Below are positions 24,121 through 35,809 of a stretch of 64,000 nucleotides of DNA, one piece after another. The stretch lies in contig SADC01001275.1 of the NCBI GenBank assembly GCA_004194705.1, positions 1,116,001 to 1,180,000 of the forward strand, in the 5' to 3' direction. The notes below the pieces were generated by a model, which had not been told where the DNA came from, did no database searches, and was given only the letters and a program-made list of their open reading frames with translations. The position numbers were made by a program, and so were the translations under genes. The DNA comes from Ditylenchus dipsaci (lineage: Eukaryota; Nematoda; Chromadorea; Rhabditida; Anguinidae). Each line of letters begins with the position of its first letter. Position 1 is the stretch's first letter.

Positions 24121-24796
24121 GGCCTTTATTTGACCGAAACACTCACTAAAACAAGCAGGGGACGACAGATTTAAAAGAGAAGTTCTGTAATTTGTGGTTT
24201 GAAGGCCCCAGTCAACAAAACTATGTTCAACATCTTCTTGTTAATGGGCCTTGTGTGATTAGTGGTCCCTTTTATTTCCTTCCTCTTCCTATACAGCCCT
24301 TAATCCCTTTTAAAAGAGAAGTTCTGTAATTTTGTAGTTTGGTTGGACCCCTCAGAAATTTGGAAATTGAGTTTTTGGAATCAAATGAAAGCTTACGATT
24401 TGCTGAGTAAGATAACACCAAATTCGACCAATTTTTCTTACTAATTCACCGAGCTGTGGCCTCCCGAAGTTTGGTACTCAGAAAAACCAGTACATTTCTT
24501 AAAACGTTTTATACTCAGTGAAAATGTGATGATGTGTACTCGTTTAAAAGTTTATTCGACGCAGAAAGAGTTGCTTTATATAATGAGTGAAAAAATGTTT
24601 ATAATCTGTGATGAATTCTGGCTAAAAAGTGTGTTTTTTCAAAAAAACAGCATTTTTCGATCACCAATTTTCGGCGTAAAAACCGCCATAAAGATCGGAA
24701 ATCGGCGTGTACACTCCTGAATTTCAATGCATCAGAAAGAACATTTCGGGAGGCACCTTTCTGGGGAAAAAAATCCAAAAAAAATTGGAGCCTCCT

Positions 24797-24905
24797 CAGC
24801 AACATTATCTACAACATGGGCGGTTCTACTGCAGAGTCCGTTGCCAAAAAACAGCTTAGTCCCCCTGTTGTTTTTTTGTAAAAATTAGCCTGGTCCCCCC
24901 TGGAG
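24797..24905. repeat. Fragment of the F3 outer arm
   Basis: Repeats GCAACATTATCTACAACATG, GGCGGTTCTACTGCAGAGTC and the CCCCCTGTTGTTTT word seen at 22992-23050 and 23970-24010. Confidence 0.75.
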
Positions 24906-25585
24906 CTGAACCTCCTGACATGGTTCGATCCATCTGATTCATCTTACAATATGGTCTAATATTCTTCAAAAAATCTAATATACTATTACCTGCGTACTTC
25001 ACCTGAATACCACTACCTAAGTAGATCGACCCTGGCACCACCACCTGGATAATACTACTTCGGCACTTATACATGAATAGCGATACCAAGCCACTGCCTT
25101 GGTACTACCACCTAAGTACCTGTACCCGTTACAACAATTTGAGTACCATTACCTCGGTGGTACTATCACTGCACCACCTGGATATCCTAGGGGCATGAAA
25201 CTTTTCAAAGCTAAGGTCGCTGGAAATTTTGGTGTTCAGAACACGATCTTGGATAGGGTACAATGATTTTTAATTACTTTAGGGTGAACTCAAAATTTCG
25301 GATGTTATAAGTATTTAACTGTTTAGGGCAACTACCAGGGCAGGTACTGGTGGTTTTCCTACCTACCCTAAGGATTACTGGTTCTTTCAAAAAACTTTAT
25401 TACTATCCTGTGACTAGACCAGAAAAACTGTTTACCACTCTCGCAATTTGAATCTGTAACCTATTAGGTGATCAATATACCTGGGGATCAACTACCTGGT
25501 AATTAATCTACCTAGAGCCGTTCATAGACTCTAGGTTGTGGCCAAAGACAAGCAAAAAATCTTATTTTCTTTTGAACAGGATAAA

Positions 25586-25674
25586 GTTGGTGCGGCATCA
25601 AAACGGCCGGCATCAAAATGGGCGGCATCAAAATGGTCGGCATCAAAACGGCTGCGGCATCAAAATGTCACGTA
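25586..25674. repeat. Five tandem copies of GGCATCAAAAYGG word
   Basis: GCGGCATCAAAACGGCC, GGCATCAAAATGGGC and variants occur five times in about 85 bp, then a GTACCGTATTT sequence follows. Possibly one end of an iterated-word element whose other end is missing. Confidence 0.6.
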
Positions 25675-26809
25675 CCGTATTTTAAGACTTATTGCATCTT
25701 TTTGAGATTTTTAGGCTGTCCATCGTAGAAGAGGGTTTTTTTGTTAATGAAAGTTGAGATTTTTCGAACCTCAGTTTATTTGATTATAATATTTTTACTG
25801 CTCTAGTTCGCATATGGCTTTTATCATAAAAAGTGTTTCTGTTTTTTGGGGTTTTTTACAATAACAATACACCCGAGATAAAAAATGGACTTGAAGAAGG
25901 TAAACCAAATTATTATCTCAAGATCAAAAAATTTTCTAAAAATAAAATCCTAGTCCACAGTCAGAGATATTGCTGAATTTTTGGGATAATTTTTATCAGA
26001 ACCCTTATGAACATAATCGTATACAATTTTAGACTCAAATTACAAAATACGCAGGATTAGATTTAAAGCAAACCACTGTACCTGTCCATGTCAGCAAAAG
26101 TGGCGAAGAAAAAATTCTTATGAAATCCCAAAAATTTACGAGATCCAGAAAAGTTTTTCGGACATATTGTTTTTTTAATTTTGGAGGCATGGCCTTAAGC
26201 AACCCTACAACCAAAATTCAATTCTGATTGCTGGTGTCATATCCAGTATCGAAGTATATACGATCATGTGAACTTTTATTCCAAGATATATGAAAATCGC
26301 AAAATAGTTTCAAGAGAAAAGATAAATCTGAGGACTTAGGTGCGGAAGTAGCAAGGGAATCTCTAATAGCAAACAACCTCAAGCAATCAACAACTTTTAA
26401 ACTTTGAACCATTTTTTAGCATTACAAGAAATCTATGTAGCTAAAGATATCTCTAGACTGCCAAAAATATTTTTCATTTACGACTTTGCGGACCCGTATG
26501 CGGATGTGTTGTGTTAATTTGGCTTTATACTATATATTCTATATACTATATATTGCTTCTTAATTTCACATAATGATTCCTTTATACATTCTGGTGGGTA
26601 TTCGTCTTCTCTTAAACCACATAAAAATGGCTCTAGACGTCGCGAAATTTTCTCATTTCTATTTTTTATTCCTTTTGAAAGCTAAGCGGAATAAAATATT
26701 GATAATAATATTTGGTTTTTAACGCAAAATTAGCTTTGTCGGCACAAATCTATTCCCTTCAAAAAGGCTTTTAGCGCCTTAATTAATTCCTATTTTGTGT
26801 TTCAAAAAG
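25675..26809. other. No gene recognised
   Basis: AT-rich intergenic sequence upstream of the Tyr-rich gene; a short TATA microsatellite near 26530. Confidence 0.4.
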
Positions 26810-26816
26810 TATAAAA
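26810..26816 (+). promoter_or_regulatory. TATA box of the Tyr-rich secreted protein gene
   Basis: TATAAAA, 53 nt before the ATG at 26863. CTTTAATCGGTT follows at 26843-26854. The minus-strand paralog has TATATAAAG and the same CTTTAATCGGTT in the same places, which supports both as core promoter or leader. Confidence 0.6.
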
Positions 26817-26862
26817 ACGCTAATAAAAAGTCTAAAAACACGCTTTAATCGGTTACCCAAAA

Positions 26863-27412
26863 ATGTCTGTGACCACCGCCGTTCTTTTTCTTTGCCGTAA
26901 GTCAATTTTAGCTAATGATCTTTTTTCTTACTGACTAACTATTTAAGTGATTGGCTTGAGCCAAGCCTTTTGGGGTCCACCAAGAACAACTAAGAAGCCT
27001 GTTTTTCCATTCGGAATGGATGTGCCAGGTGGGTCTAACACCCCAAACAGTCAATCCTTGGAACATCCTCTTGCCACCCCCGTCTCTAAAAGATTACTCC
27101 TTCAACTCTTTGAGCCCTGACTATGACTACCGACAACCGAGTAAGGGACTTCAAATGTAGGACAAACTTTTAAAGACCTTTTTTGCAGACAAACAGCAAG
27201 TCCGCAAACTGGGCGGAGTTGGTCCTCTGACTGTAGACAAGCTCTACCTGGACAATCATGTGCAGGCGGACAAAGTCTTCTTCCAAGACTATTACAACTA
27301 TGACTACCCTGAATACAAAAACTCCTACATCTACCGTGACTACCCGAGTTATGGAAAAAGTGGACTTGGGCTGGTCAAAAAAATCAGAAGTGGACGTCAT
27401 GGCAAAAAATAA
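26863..27412 (+). CDS. Small secreted Tyr/Asp-rich protein (paralog A)
   Basis: Exons 26863-26896, 26948-27028, 27093-27140 and 27189-27412, all GT-AG and phase 1, give about 128 residues. A signal peptide (VTTAVLFLCLIGLSQA) is followed by a basic Pro-rich piece. The well-conserved last exon has LGGVGPLTVDKLYLDN, then a Tyr-Asp segment (YYNYDYPEY, YRDYPSYG), and ends in a basic tail. It is about 75% identical in the last exon to the minus-strand gene 38529-39984, so purifying selection is likely. No known family is recognised; composition suggests a secreted structural or matrix protein. The 64-bp intron 27029-27092 is odd: read in the frame of exon 3, its second half matches coding sequence of the paralog. 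Poly(A) signals AATAAA follow within 70 bp. Confidence 0.8.
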
Positions 27413-28561
27413 AATATAGACTGTTTCAAGCTTGATGTTTTATATAAAGCAAGAATAAATTAATAAAAAAGGATATATTGATATAGAAAATCATGCTGCA
27501 TTGCTTGTTAAATGACAACAATACAGGTCTTTTACATGAAAAAGAAAATATTCGATTGTAAAACATTTTGATCTAAAGTAAAAAATTTGATTGTTTTTAT
27601 TACAAAAATAGCTTTGGAAAACTATTCTACTATTGTCAAAAAAGCCAAAAAAAGTAAGAGATATACGCAATTTACAAACAACTCCAACATTTTCATGCTT
27701 TTTTGGTTAGAAAAAGGTTACTCTCGATATAGTGCAACTACAACATGTCAACACAAGTACCCAATCACTTAAAAAGCCATTACAGAGCCTAAAATAACAT
27801 GTTTTTAGGGGGCGAAGGGGGCAAAATACATCAAATATTTCAAAGCTCTTAAAGGACCATAGTTTTTGAGAAAGTATTCATTTCATTTCTCTTTAGAAAT
27901 GCTTCTAGGATTATGTTGTGCAGAAAAAATGAATTTTGGAGGTGATTGTGGTTCACTTTTAAAAAAATCCGAGTATGGGGGAATTAAAGAAGTGCCAAGG
28001 AAAAAACCCCTATGGCCTCTTCCTTTCGTGTTGAACATTCTAAATTTTGATGGATTTCTTAGCGCTGTTCCTGCGCTATAAGATTGGTGTTAAACACAAT
28101 TTTTTTATAGGTAACTGTGGTCAAATACGTAATTTTTAAAGTGTCAAAATGCGCATAAAATGTCGAAAGAGGATTTGACAGAAAACTTCTTTTAACTTCA
28201 CCGGGCAAATCCACGATTTTGACACCAGGTTCATGGTCAATTTACGTGTGAAACTGCGCTATTGTAAAAAAAATACTTTCAAATTTCAGATTAAGCTTAA
28301 GACAAAAAATGGTAAACAAGGTCTTCTAATAAAAGTTCAAATATCATCAGTCAACACAAAATAAATTGAATTAAAAAAATAATAAGTAAAATAGTTAAAA
28401 GTTTGATTTTTTCACAAAAAAAAAAGAATTTAAAAATATTTTCACACTGTTTTTGAAGACCACACATGTTTAACATTAACAAAATTAAAAAGGCAAAACA
28501 AAATTATTAAGGCTTTAAAGAATATTTTAAAAGAATATTTTTTTCTTTGTTGTTTTGCTAT
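27413..28561. other. No gene recognised
   Basis: 3' flank of the Tyr-rich gene. A single end of the AGGACCATAG MITE family lies after TTAA near 27850. Confidence 0.4.
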
Positions 28562-28567
28562 TATAAA
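28562..28567 (+). promoter_or_regulatory. TATA box of the small Cys-rich gene
   Basis: TATAAA lies 60 nt before the ATG at 28622, a distance similar to the other small secreted genes here. Confidence 0.5.
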
Positions 28568-28621
28568 CCAGGCTTTACAAAGGGAAAACTTTGTTCTTTC
28601 ATTTATTTTATATTCACCAAA

Positions 28622-31600
28622 ATGAATTTTCTAAAAGTGGTGATCTTTTCTTGTCTCATGATAGCTTTTGTCAATATCCAAGGTAATTTTTTATAACTAA
28701 GACATTCACAGGGTGAGCGCAGGCTCAATTTCTGGTGGGCCTAAAAAAATCTCGGCGCATCGGACTAGTCTGAAAATTCTTTCATTAATATAATTTCGTG
28801 TGCCATATTTTCTTCATAGATTACCTCGGCTAATTTTTTAAAATCCCTTGAAATTTGAAAAAAAAATCGATGGATTTTGATATATTTGGGTGCTCACCCA
28901 AGATCTAAAAAGTGAAATCAGCTAAGTTTGTTGTAATTAAGAAAGACGCAAAAAAACAAATTTGCAGAATAAGTTTTTTTTCGAGCTGAGATTATGCACT
29001 TATGCTGGGTAACTATTAGAGTGGGGGTAATTAATAGAAAAAATACGGTAGTATCCCACACTGATTATATCTCTATCCTCACACAAATAAAAACAAAAAA
29101 CTGTTAGAAAATAGAGATTCCTTAACAATCGTAACCGTAAGCAGTTGCTTGTCCACTGAGTCAACTGTTCACTGAGTCAATTTCTACTATCTATGTAAAA
29201 AGTTTTTTGCAGACTGCTATTTTCGCCCTATTTATAAAGCACAATATGTATCTTTTGTGAATATTAGGAATCGTAGATCTTATTTGCAACACTATCGTGA
29301 TTTACAAAACAGACCAAAAAATCGAAATTTTTACAATTTTTAGGGTAGATGTCTACCTGGATGATCTGAATTTTTTTTTGAAAAATTCACGAAGAAACTA
29401 TCCTATGATATGTAAATTTGTGTGGGTAATTGGGTTTCATAGCACCAAAACCACGACTTAACCGACCGAAATTTCAATTTCTGGGGTTCGTTACCTAAAC
29501 TTGCTACCCGAACTATACCTTTTACTAAAAAACCTGTTACCTGTCAAATCGGAGGCTTCGAAGAAGCCTCTACAACTACTTTAAACACGAAGTGCTTGCT
29601 TATACAGTCGACTCTCGATTTAACATACACCCTGGGGACCGACCCAGCCGTATGTAAAATCTAGGGTGTGTGATAAATCGGGGGTAATTTGACGGAGTGT
29701 ATTATTGAAGGGACCGGCCCAGCTGCATGTTAAATCTGGGTTGTATGTTAAATCGACCGTACGTTAAATCGAGAGTCGACTGTACCTGAATAGTCGTGTT
29801 TTCTTTGATATCTGAAATTTACATTCTTCCCTGTGAGCTAGTTCTTCGATAAGAATTTTCATTTGACTATCTGTCTTTATGCAATAATAAAATATTTAAA
29901 AGGTTTCTTTTGTATCAGTAAACACAGCTATGGATAAGATAGTATTTTTCTCTAACACTCTGCTGTAGCTTTAAACCCATCGAAAAGTTGCATTTTAAAT
30001 GAGCAGGCTTATAAAACATTTTTCGGCCAATAAACTTCGGGGGATAGCTTGGAGACAACTAGACAAGGCTGACGTTATTTTACCTAGCTTCGGCTAAACC
30101 AATCAAATAATTATGTAAATAAAGTGGTGTGTTTCTTTCTGGCCTAGGCCTACTCTAAAAGATTTAGTGTTTGTTGTGTGGCTGCGGCCAATCCCTTGAA
30201 AAAAGTGTTTCTTGTGTGACTGCGGTCAGTTCTGTGGCTGAGGCCAAATTAAAAAAAACAAGCCTGAGGAGGAGTAGCACCCTAATACCCAAAAGAGTGT
30301 TACGTTGGAGGTAGACAGGCTTTAAAAGAATGTCTTAGGAGGTATGGAGGCTCACATCTTTCAGCTAGAGAATCCATATTCTCGCTTGTTCTCGGTTGCC
30401 TATGATAAGCTATTCTCTTCCTTTTTTGAAAATAACAAAGCACTTTTTTAGCATTTTGAAGAGTATATTTTTCACCGCAGTAAAATACAGAAAAATATTT
30501 TTTATAATTTCATGGTCTGAAACTTTTGGTTTTGTAAATATTTTGATCCTTGAAAAAATTGCCTTACAAATTTTATGAAAATCGTATTTTATGGAATTCA
30601 AAAAGTTTCATGTTTTTTACAATATTGTCGCATTCTTTCTGGTTTTTCGACCAGAAAATAATTCAAAACAATATCGTAATTGAAACTTTCTGGTTAAATC
30701 ACAAGATATCTTTGACTATAAAATGTGGTTTTCTAATCGGGCTCAGTCGAAAATTAAAATATTAAAAACTAGACCCACGCATATTTCCAAAAATGGATTT
30801 TGTGTCAGATGTACACAGAAAGAGTAAATAAGGATGTATCTGCGTGAAACCTGATGTTAGCTACATCAGGACCCGTAGCAAATATCGATTTAGCAATTAG
30901 AATTTAGAGTTTAGCATGCTAAAGTCTAAACTCTAAATTGGCGGAAAATTAGTGGTAGCAAATATCGCTGTCTAAATTCCACTTTAAAAGTAGTGTCTAA
31001 ATATTTAGAGTTTTGGTAGCAAATATAATTAGACTCTAAAAGTAGACTCTACTTTTTTAGACCTCTACTTTTCGCAGCAAATATCGAGTCTAAATTCCAC
31101 TTTTGGTAGCAAATATACGCACTAAACTCTAAATTTTTACAGTAAAAAGTGGGGCGGTGGGGGCTGTCTAAATTTATTTAGACTCAACTTCTTGGCTGTT
31201 TTCGGTCTATTTTTTACCTTGTTGACCTAGTTTTTGATATTTATGTTCCTATACCAACTTTCATCGCTCTTTCTTCCTGTCATATTTGTTTTCCCGTTGC
31301 TCGCGTATTTTTTCGACGAAAAACCGATTTATAAAAATAACCATTTAGAAGCTCTTCTCGCTATGAACGCAAGCCTGCTCGTGGACAAAAGCCGTTTCAG
31401 TCCGGATATCTCTGCAAAGTTGTCAGCGTTGTTGTCCGATTCGTTTTCTCTCCTGCTCCCGTCGTCGCGCTCGGCCGAGGCTCAATCGAAATCAAACAAG
31501 GAGTGGGAGGAGGTGACGTGGGAGGAGGCACTTGACTGATGTGGTCCTCTCAACATGCGTGTTGCACAACCTGGCGGTGGAGCTGCGTTTGCCTGAGCCT

Positions 31601-34165
31601 GAAGAGGAGGAGGAATACGAAGATGAGCAGCCGGATCCGGAACTCTACCAAGGACGTCAAATTACTGGGGTTCAAGAGAGAAATCAAATTGTGCGTAAAT
31701 ATTTTTGATGCAGTTAGATTGAATAAAACGAGGCCAGAAGAAGAGTGGAATGGTGATTAAAAGGCAGGAATTGTTTAGACGTTCAAACTAGATATTTATA
31801 GAAGAGATGTTTTTGGTGAACATGAAGTTGTTGATTGGTGATTGAAAATAACAAAAAGGAAGAAACATTAGATCGCGATATTTGCTACGACTAAATATTT
31901 AGAGTTTAGCATCCCACTTGCTAAAGGCTAAAGTCTAATTGGATATTTGCTACGAGTAAATATTTAGAGTTTGGCCAGCTAAATTCTACTTCTTTATTTG
32001 CTACCGAGAAAGTAGCGTCTAAATATTTAGAGTTTAGATTTCTATATTTGCTACCGATTTGCCACTTTTATTTAGTGACTAAATATTTAGACACTAAATC
32101 GATATTTGCTACGGGTCCAGGACCCGTAGCAAATATCGATTTAACAATTAGAATTTAGAGTTTAGCATGCTAAAGTCTAAACTCTAAATTGGCGGAAAAT
32201 TAGTGGTAGCAAATATCGCTGTCTAAATTCCACTTTAAAAGTAGTGTCTAAATATTTAGAGTTTTGGTAGCAAATATAATTAGACTCTAAAAAGTAGACT
32301 CTACTTTTTTTAGACCTCTACTTTTCGCAGCAAATATCGAGTCTAAATTCCACTTTTTATAGCAAATATACGCACTAAACTCTAAATTTTTACAGTAAAA
32401 AAGTGGGGCGGTAGGGGGCTGTCTAAATTTATTTAGACACAACTTCTTGGCTGTTTTCGGTCTATTTTTTACCTTGTTGACCTAGTTTTTGATATTTATG
32501 TTCCTATACCAACTTTCATCGCTCTTTCTTCCTGTCATATTTGTTTTCCCGTTGCTCGCGTATTTTTTGACGAAAAAACGATTTATATAAATAACCATTT
32601 ATGAGCCAGCGATCAATTTCCAACTGTGTGAAGCGTTTCTGTGCGACTCTGGCTTTGAAGGCAAACTAATACATCTATATGCCCGCAACTCAAGCGGTTT
32701 GTTCTTTTCTCCTACTCTTTTGGCATTGTTAACTTTATTTTACAGGAGATTGCCAAGGAGCAGCGGATGTTCTACGGAATTGCTGGATTTCCGTACGTGG
32801 TGGGGCTTATCGATAGAATGCACATCCACATCCAAGCACCGAATCAGGAGGTTAAGAGAGAGAAAGAACAGGCATTCAATCAATGTTCAGGTGCTTTTCG
32901 ATTTATTCTTTGACCTTCAACCCATACTCCTGGTCCCTTTTAGGTGGTCGTCAACTCAGAGGGACAGTTCACAAACATGGTCGCGAAGCATCCTGGTTGC
33001 GCACATGATTCTCATATTCTTCGCTAGAGCCTTCTGTGGGATGCTTGGCAGAATAATGAAATCGGTGGTTCGCTCTTGGGTGATTCAAACTACCCGTGTA
33101 AGAAATGGCTCATGACTCTTTTCCTCAGACCGTCAACTGCAAGTGAGATGAGGTCGATAATATTAAATGTTTACAAATTCGTTACGTTAATGATCATCTT
33201 TCAGATATAACAAGGCGCACAACAGAACTAGGGTCTGTGTGGCACAGAGGATTGGGCAGTGGAAGCGTCGTTTCGCGATTCTTCACAGTGAAGTTCGTCT
33301 CAGTCTAGAGCACTCGGCTGATGTGGTCCTCTCAACATGCGTGTTGCACAACCTGGCCGTGGAGCTGCGTATGCCTGAGCCTGAAGAGGAGGAGGAATAC
33401 GAAGATGAGCAGCCGGATCCGGAACTCTACCAAGGACGTCAAATTACTGGGGTTCAAGAGAGAAATCGAATTGTGCGTGAATATTTTTGATGTAGTTAGA
33501 TTGAATAAAACGAGGCCAGAGGAAGAGTGGAATGATGATTGAAAGGCAGGAATTTTTTCGACGTTTAGACTAGATATTTATAGAAGAGATGTTTTTGCTG
33601 AACATGAACTTGTTGATTGGTGATTGAAAATAACAAAGAGGAAGAAAAATTAGATCGCGATATTTGCTACGACTAAATATTTAGAGTTTAGCATCCCAGT
33701 TGCTGAAGGCTAAAGTCTTATTCGATATTTGCTCCGAGTGAATATTTAGACTTTGGCCAGCTAAATTATACTTCTTTATTTGCTACCGAGAAAGTAGCGT
33801 CTAAATATTCAGAGTTTAGATTTCTATATTTGCTACCGATTTGCCACTTTTATTTAGTGACTAAATATTCAGACACTAAATCGATATTTGCTACGGGTCC
33901 AGATCAAAAAAATTAAAAAATCCATTAAAATTTATTTTTTGGGGGTTTGCTGCTGAAATCGTGTTTATTCATGTTTTTCACGCTTTGTAGGTAAGTTTCC
34001 TAGTAAAAACGTTTTTGTTTAGAAGCTAGTGGTCAAGTTGACATGATGATATGTCTGGATGATAGCCACTGCCCCGACAACCAATTGTGCAACATTGTTA
34101 CTGGGCTATGCCAGAGTAAAAACATTAGAAAAGATAAAAATACAAAAAAGATAAAATTTAAATGA
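28622..34165 (+). CDS. 67-residue secreted Cys-rich protein split by a 5.3-kb transposon-filled intron
   Basis: Exon 1 (28622-28682) encodes a signal peptide (MNFLKVVIFSCLMIAF) and ends in phase 1 at a GTAATT donor. Exon 2 (34023-34165) follows a TTGTTTAG acceptor in the matching phase. It encodes a single Cys module with CLDDSHCPDNQLC and a last CQ, then a Lys-rich tail. The spacing C-x5-C-x4-C resembles both Cys modules of the large secreted protein at 9463-19767 (CEDHQDCPTYSEC and CTNQNNCPSGQRC), so these belong to one family. It is probably an extracellular disulfide-bonded mini-protein. The intron carries two MITEs and two tandem Harbinger elements. The pairing of the two exons is inferred from frame, phase and the signal-peptide plus Cys-module logic; another exon between them is possible. 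Confidence 0.65.
28840..29048. mobile_element. Decayed CCGTATT-end MITE
   Basis: The right end is clear (TAATAGAAAAAATACGG before TA). The core matches 10649-10927: GGGTGCTCACCCAAGATCTA, then AAAAAGTGAAATCAGCTAAG. The left end is not recognisable. Confidence 0.5.
29605..29782. mobile_element. pogo/Tigger-like MITE, iterated word GTATGTTAAATC
   Basis: A 178-bp element flanked by TA, with ends CAGTCGACTCTCGATTTAAC and inverse. GTATGTTAAATC-type words occur about five times. Close in sequence to the outer element 10614-10979. Confidence 0.8.
30870..32117. mobile_element. PIF/Harbinger element copy 1 (deletion derivative)
   Basis: Ends GACCCGTAGCAAATATCGAT and inverse. It is flanked by CAG on both sides, with the right CAG shared with copy 2. 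The word GTAGCAAATAT is iterated about five times inside each end. It keeps an internal segment (about 31343-31535, with an open frame ending NKEWEEVTWEEALD) that copy 2 lacks, and lacks the catalytic part of the transposase. Confidence 0.85.
32121..33899. mobile_element. PIF/Harbinger element copy 2 with decayed transposase
   Basis: Same ends as copy 1 and the same CAG flanks. It is 1.78 kb and carries the transposase remnant. The left 470 bp and right 590 bp are nearly identical to copy 1, so the two copies derive from the same parent but lost different interiors. Confidence 0.9.
32601..33490 (+). pseudogene. PIF/Harbinger transposase (HARBI1-like), inactive
   Basis: Recognisable blocks are FYGIAGFPYVVGLID (first catalytic Asp), NSEGQFTNMVAKHPG followed by HDSHIL (second Asp), DSNYPCKKWLMT, and a C-terminal helix block QRIGQWKRRF with an acidic tail. 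Two short introns (about 32699-32745 and 32892-32943) are plausible. A frame break precedes the segment RKNRHSINVQ and a stop interrupts after HILR. The third catalytic Glu, expected in the V-E-R position before the GxxKxRF motif, is Gln here. All of this argues the copy is dead. Confidence 0.8.
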
Positions 34166-34855
34166 AAAAATTTCAGAGCCAAAGAAAAGCCACCATAGAA
34201 AATATGAACTGGATAACAAGTGATAAAAATTGTTGGACAGTAAAACAACCAGAAATTAAAATGTTTTGTTTCAAAAACAAAAAATAAATAAATTGTTTCA
34301 AAACTGAAACCAACCCATATGTTTGACTTAGCGCCTTCTCTCACAGCCACCAAATCAGTTGCAGCTTGCCAGTTATGCAAAGGGCGTGAATTATGGAGTT
34401 CACGACATGTCAATGAATTAAAAGTAAAGTTAGGTAGCTGATGCAAAATATGTAGTGAGTAATCTAAAGAAATACTTTGTCTATTTTTTATTTTTATAGC
34501 ATTTTTTAAAATAATATCAGGTTGTTTCGTAAGTTCGTGACCACCCTTAAACATATTTTTTGTACATTTAATGTGTTTTAATGTTTCAAGATGACAGCGA
34601 TGTGATAACAATTCAACTATCCAGTAGTAACTCCCCTTCGTGTTCTATAAGTGCATCTCATCGACGATACAAATAAGCAGAGACGCGAACAAAGAAACCA
34701 CATGCCGTTGTGTTGAGCGATTCGAAAAAAAGCAAATCGGAAGAACACGGCTAGAAAGAAAAGAGTTTGCAAACAAGCAGTGCATAGGGTTTTTCATTGA
34801 GGAATCGTTCAACTCAAAGGCATCTGGTTTTTTTCTGCGCATTTGATTCGCTGAT

Positions 34856-35809
34856 CATAGTGACCGCGCTTTTTTAAATTTGGACGGCGTCCCGTCCCCG
34901 TCCTAGACGTTTTCGACCGGCCGTCCAAGCGGCCGTCCGAAATTTTTTTCTTACGGCCGGCCGACGGCCGGCCGTCCAATATTTCGCCGTCTTGCTGAAA
35001 ATTTCGCCGGCCGTCTGCCGGCCGTCCGACTAAGATTTTCTAACGCCGGCCGTCCGCCGGCCGGCCTAAATAGTGAAAAAATTTTTGTGACAAACTTTTT
35101 ACTTAAAAAATTGATCTTTATTGAAAAATTTAGCAAACTAAAAAATATATCTCGAGTTATATGTCAAAAGTATTCGAGCATTTATCAGTTCTTCATTAAT
35201 ACCCACTCTCCTTCCTTCCGCGTGCATTGTCATTATGGAAAATATTCTTTCAGCAGCACCAGACGAAGCCAGAATTATCAAAATATCGATCGCTAACTTT
35301 TGATCGGTCCATTTGGCTGAATTTTTTGTTGTTTTAGAGAAAGTCAGTGTCTTGAACTCGTTTGTCCAAAACAACGTTTTCTGTAACCAGCCTCTCGAAC
35401 GCAGCGTCTTCTACCAGGTCATTGGTAGATTCTGATCTCAAAGGGACATGAACTGTCCCTAAGCCGAATGGTGATGTGATTTCTGTTAGGGCAAGCGTAT
35501 CACTAAATTGTGATTTTCCGAGCTGAAATTTGGTGGAATAGTTATTTTTCAAGACTTTTGTTAAAATAAAAATTACGAGTCCAAAATTTGCTAGGTATAG
35601 TGAAGGACGGTGTCAGACGGACCGGCCGTCGGCCGTCCCGTCCGAGTTTGTCGTTGCCAGCCGTCTGCCGTCTTGGACGTTTTCAGCCGGCCGTCCACCG
35701 GCCGGTCGCTCGGACGCCCGACCAAGCCGGCTGTCCGACCGTCCGATTTTTCCACGCCGTCCGGACCGACGGGGACGGGACGGGTCCGGCCGGACGGGCG
35801 GTCACTATG
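34856..35809. mobile_element. hAT element with GGCCGTCC words and perfect 8-bp target duplication
   Basis: Ends CATAGTGACCGC and GCGGTCACTATG, flanked on both sides by TCGCTGAT, an exact 8-bp duplication as expected for hAT. Inside each end, GGCCGTCC/GGACGGCC words are repeated more than ten times over about 200 bp. The middle encodes a hAT C-terminal fragment on the minus strand. Confidence 0.9.
35138..35374 (-). pseudogene. hAT transposase dimerisation-domain fragment
   Basis: The frame contains LAIDILIILASSGAAERIFS and ELINARILLTYNS, the signature of the hAT C-terminal dimerisation domain (LA...I.AsSa.sER.FS). An upstream segment in another frame (35552-35334, ending VLDKRVQDTDFL) may be a shifted continuation. 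The N-terminal and catalytic parts are missing. Confidence 0.8.
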
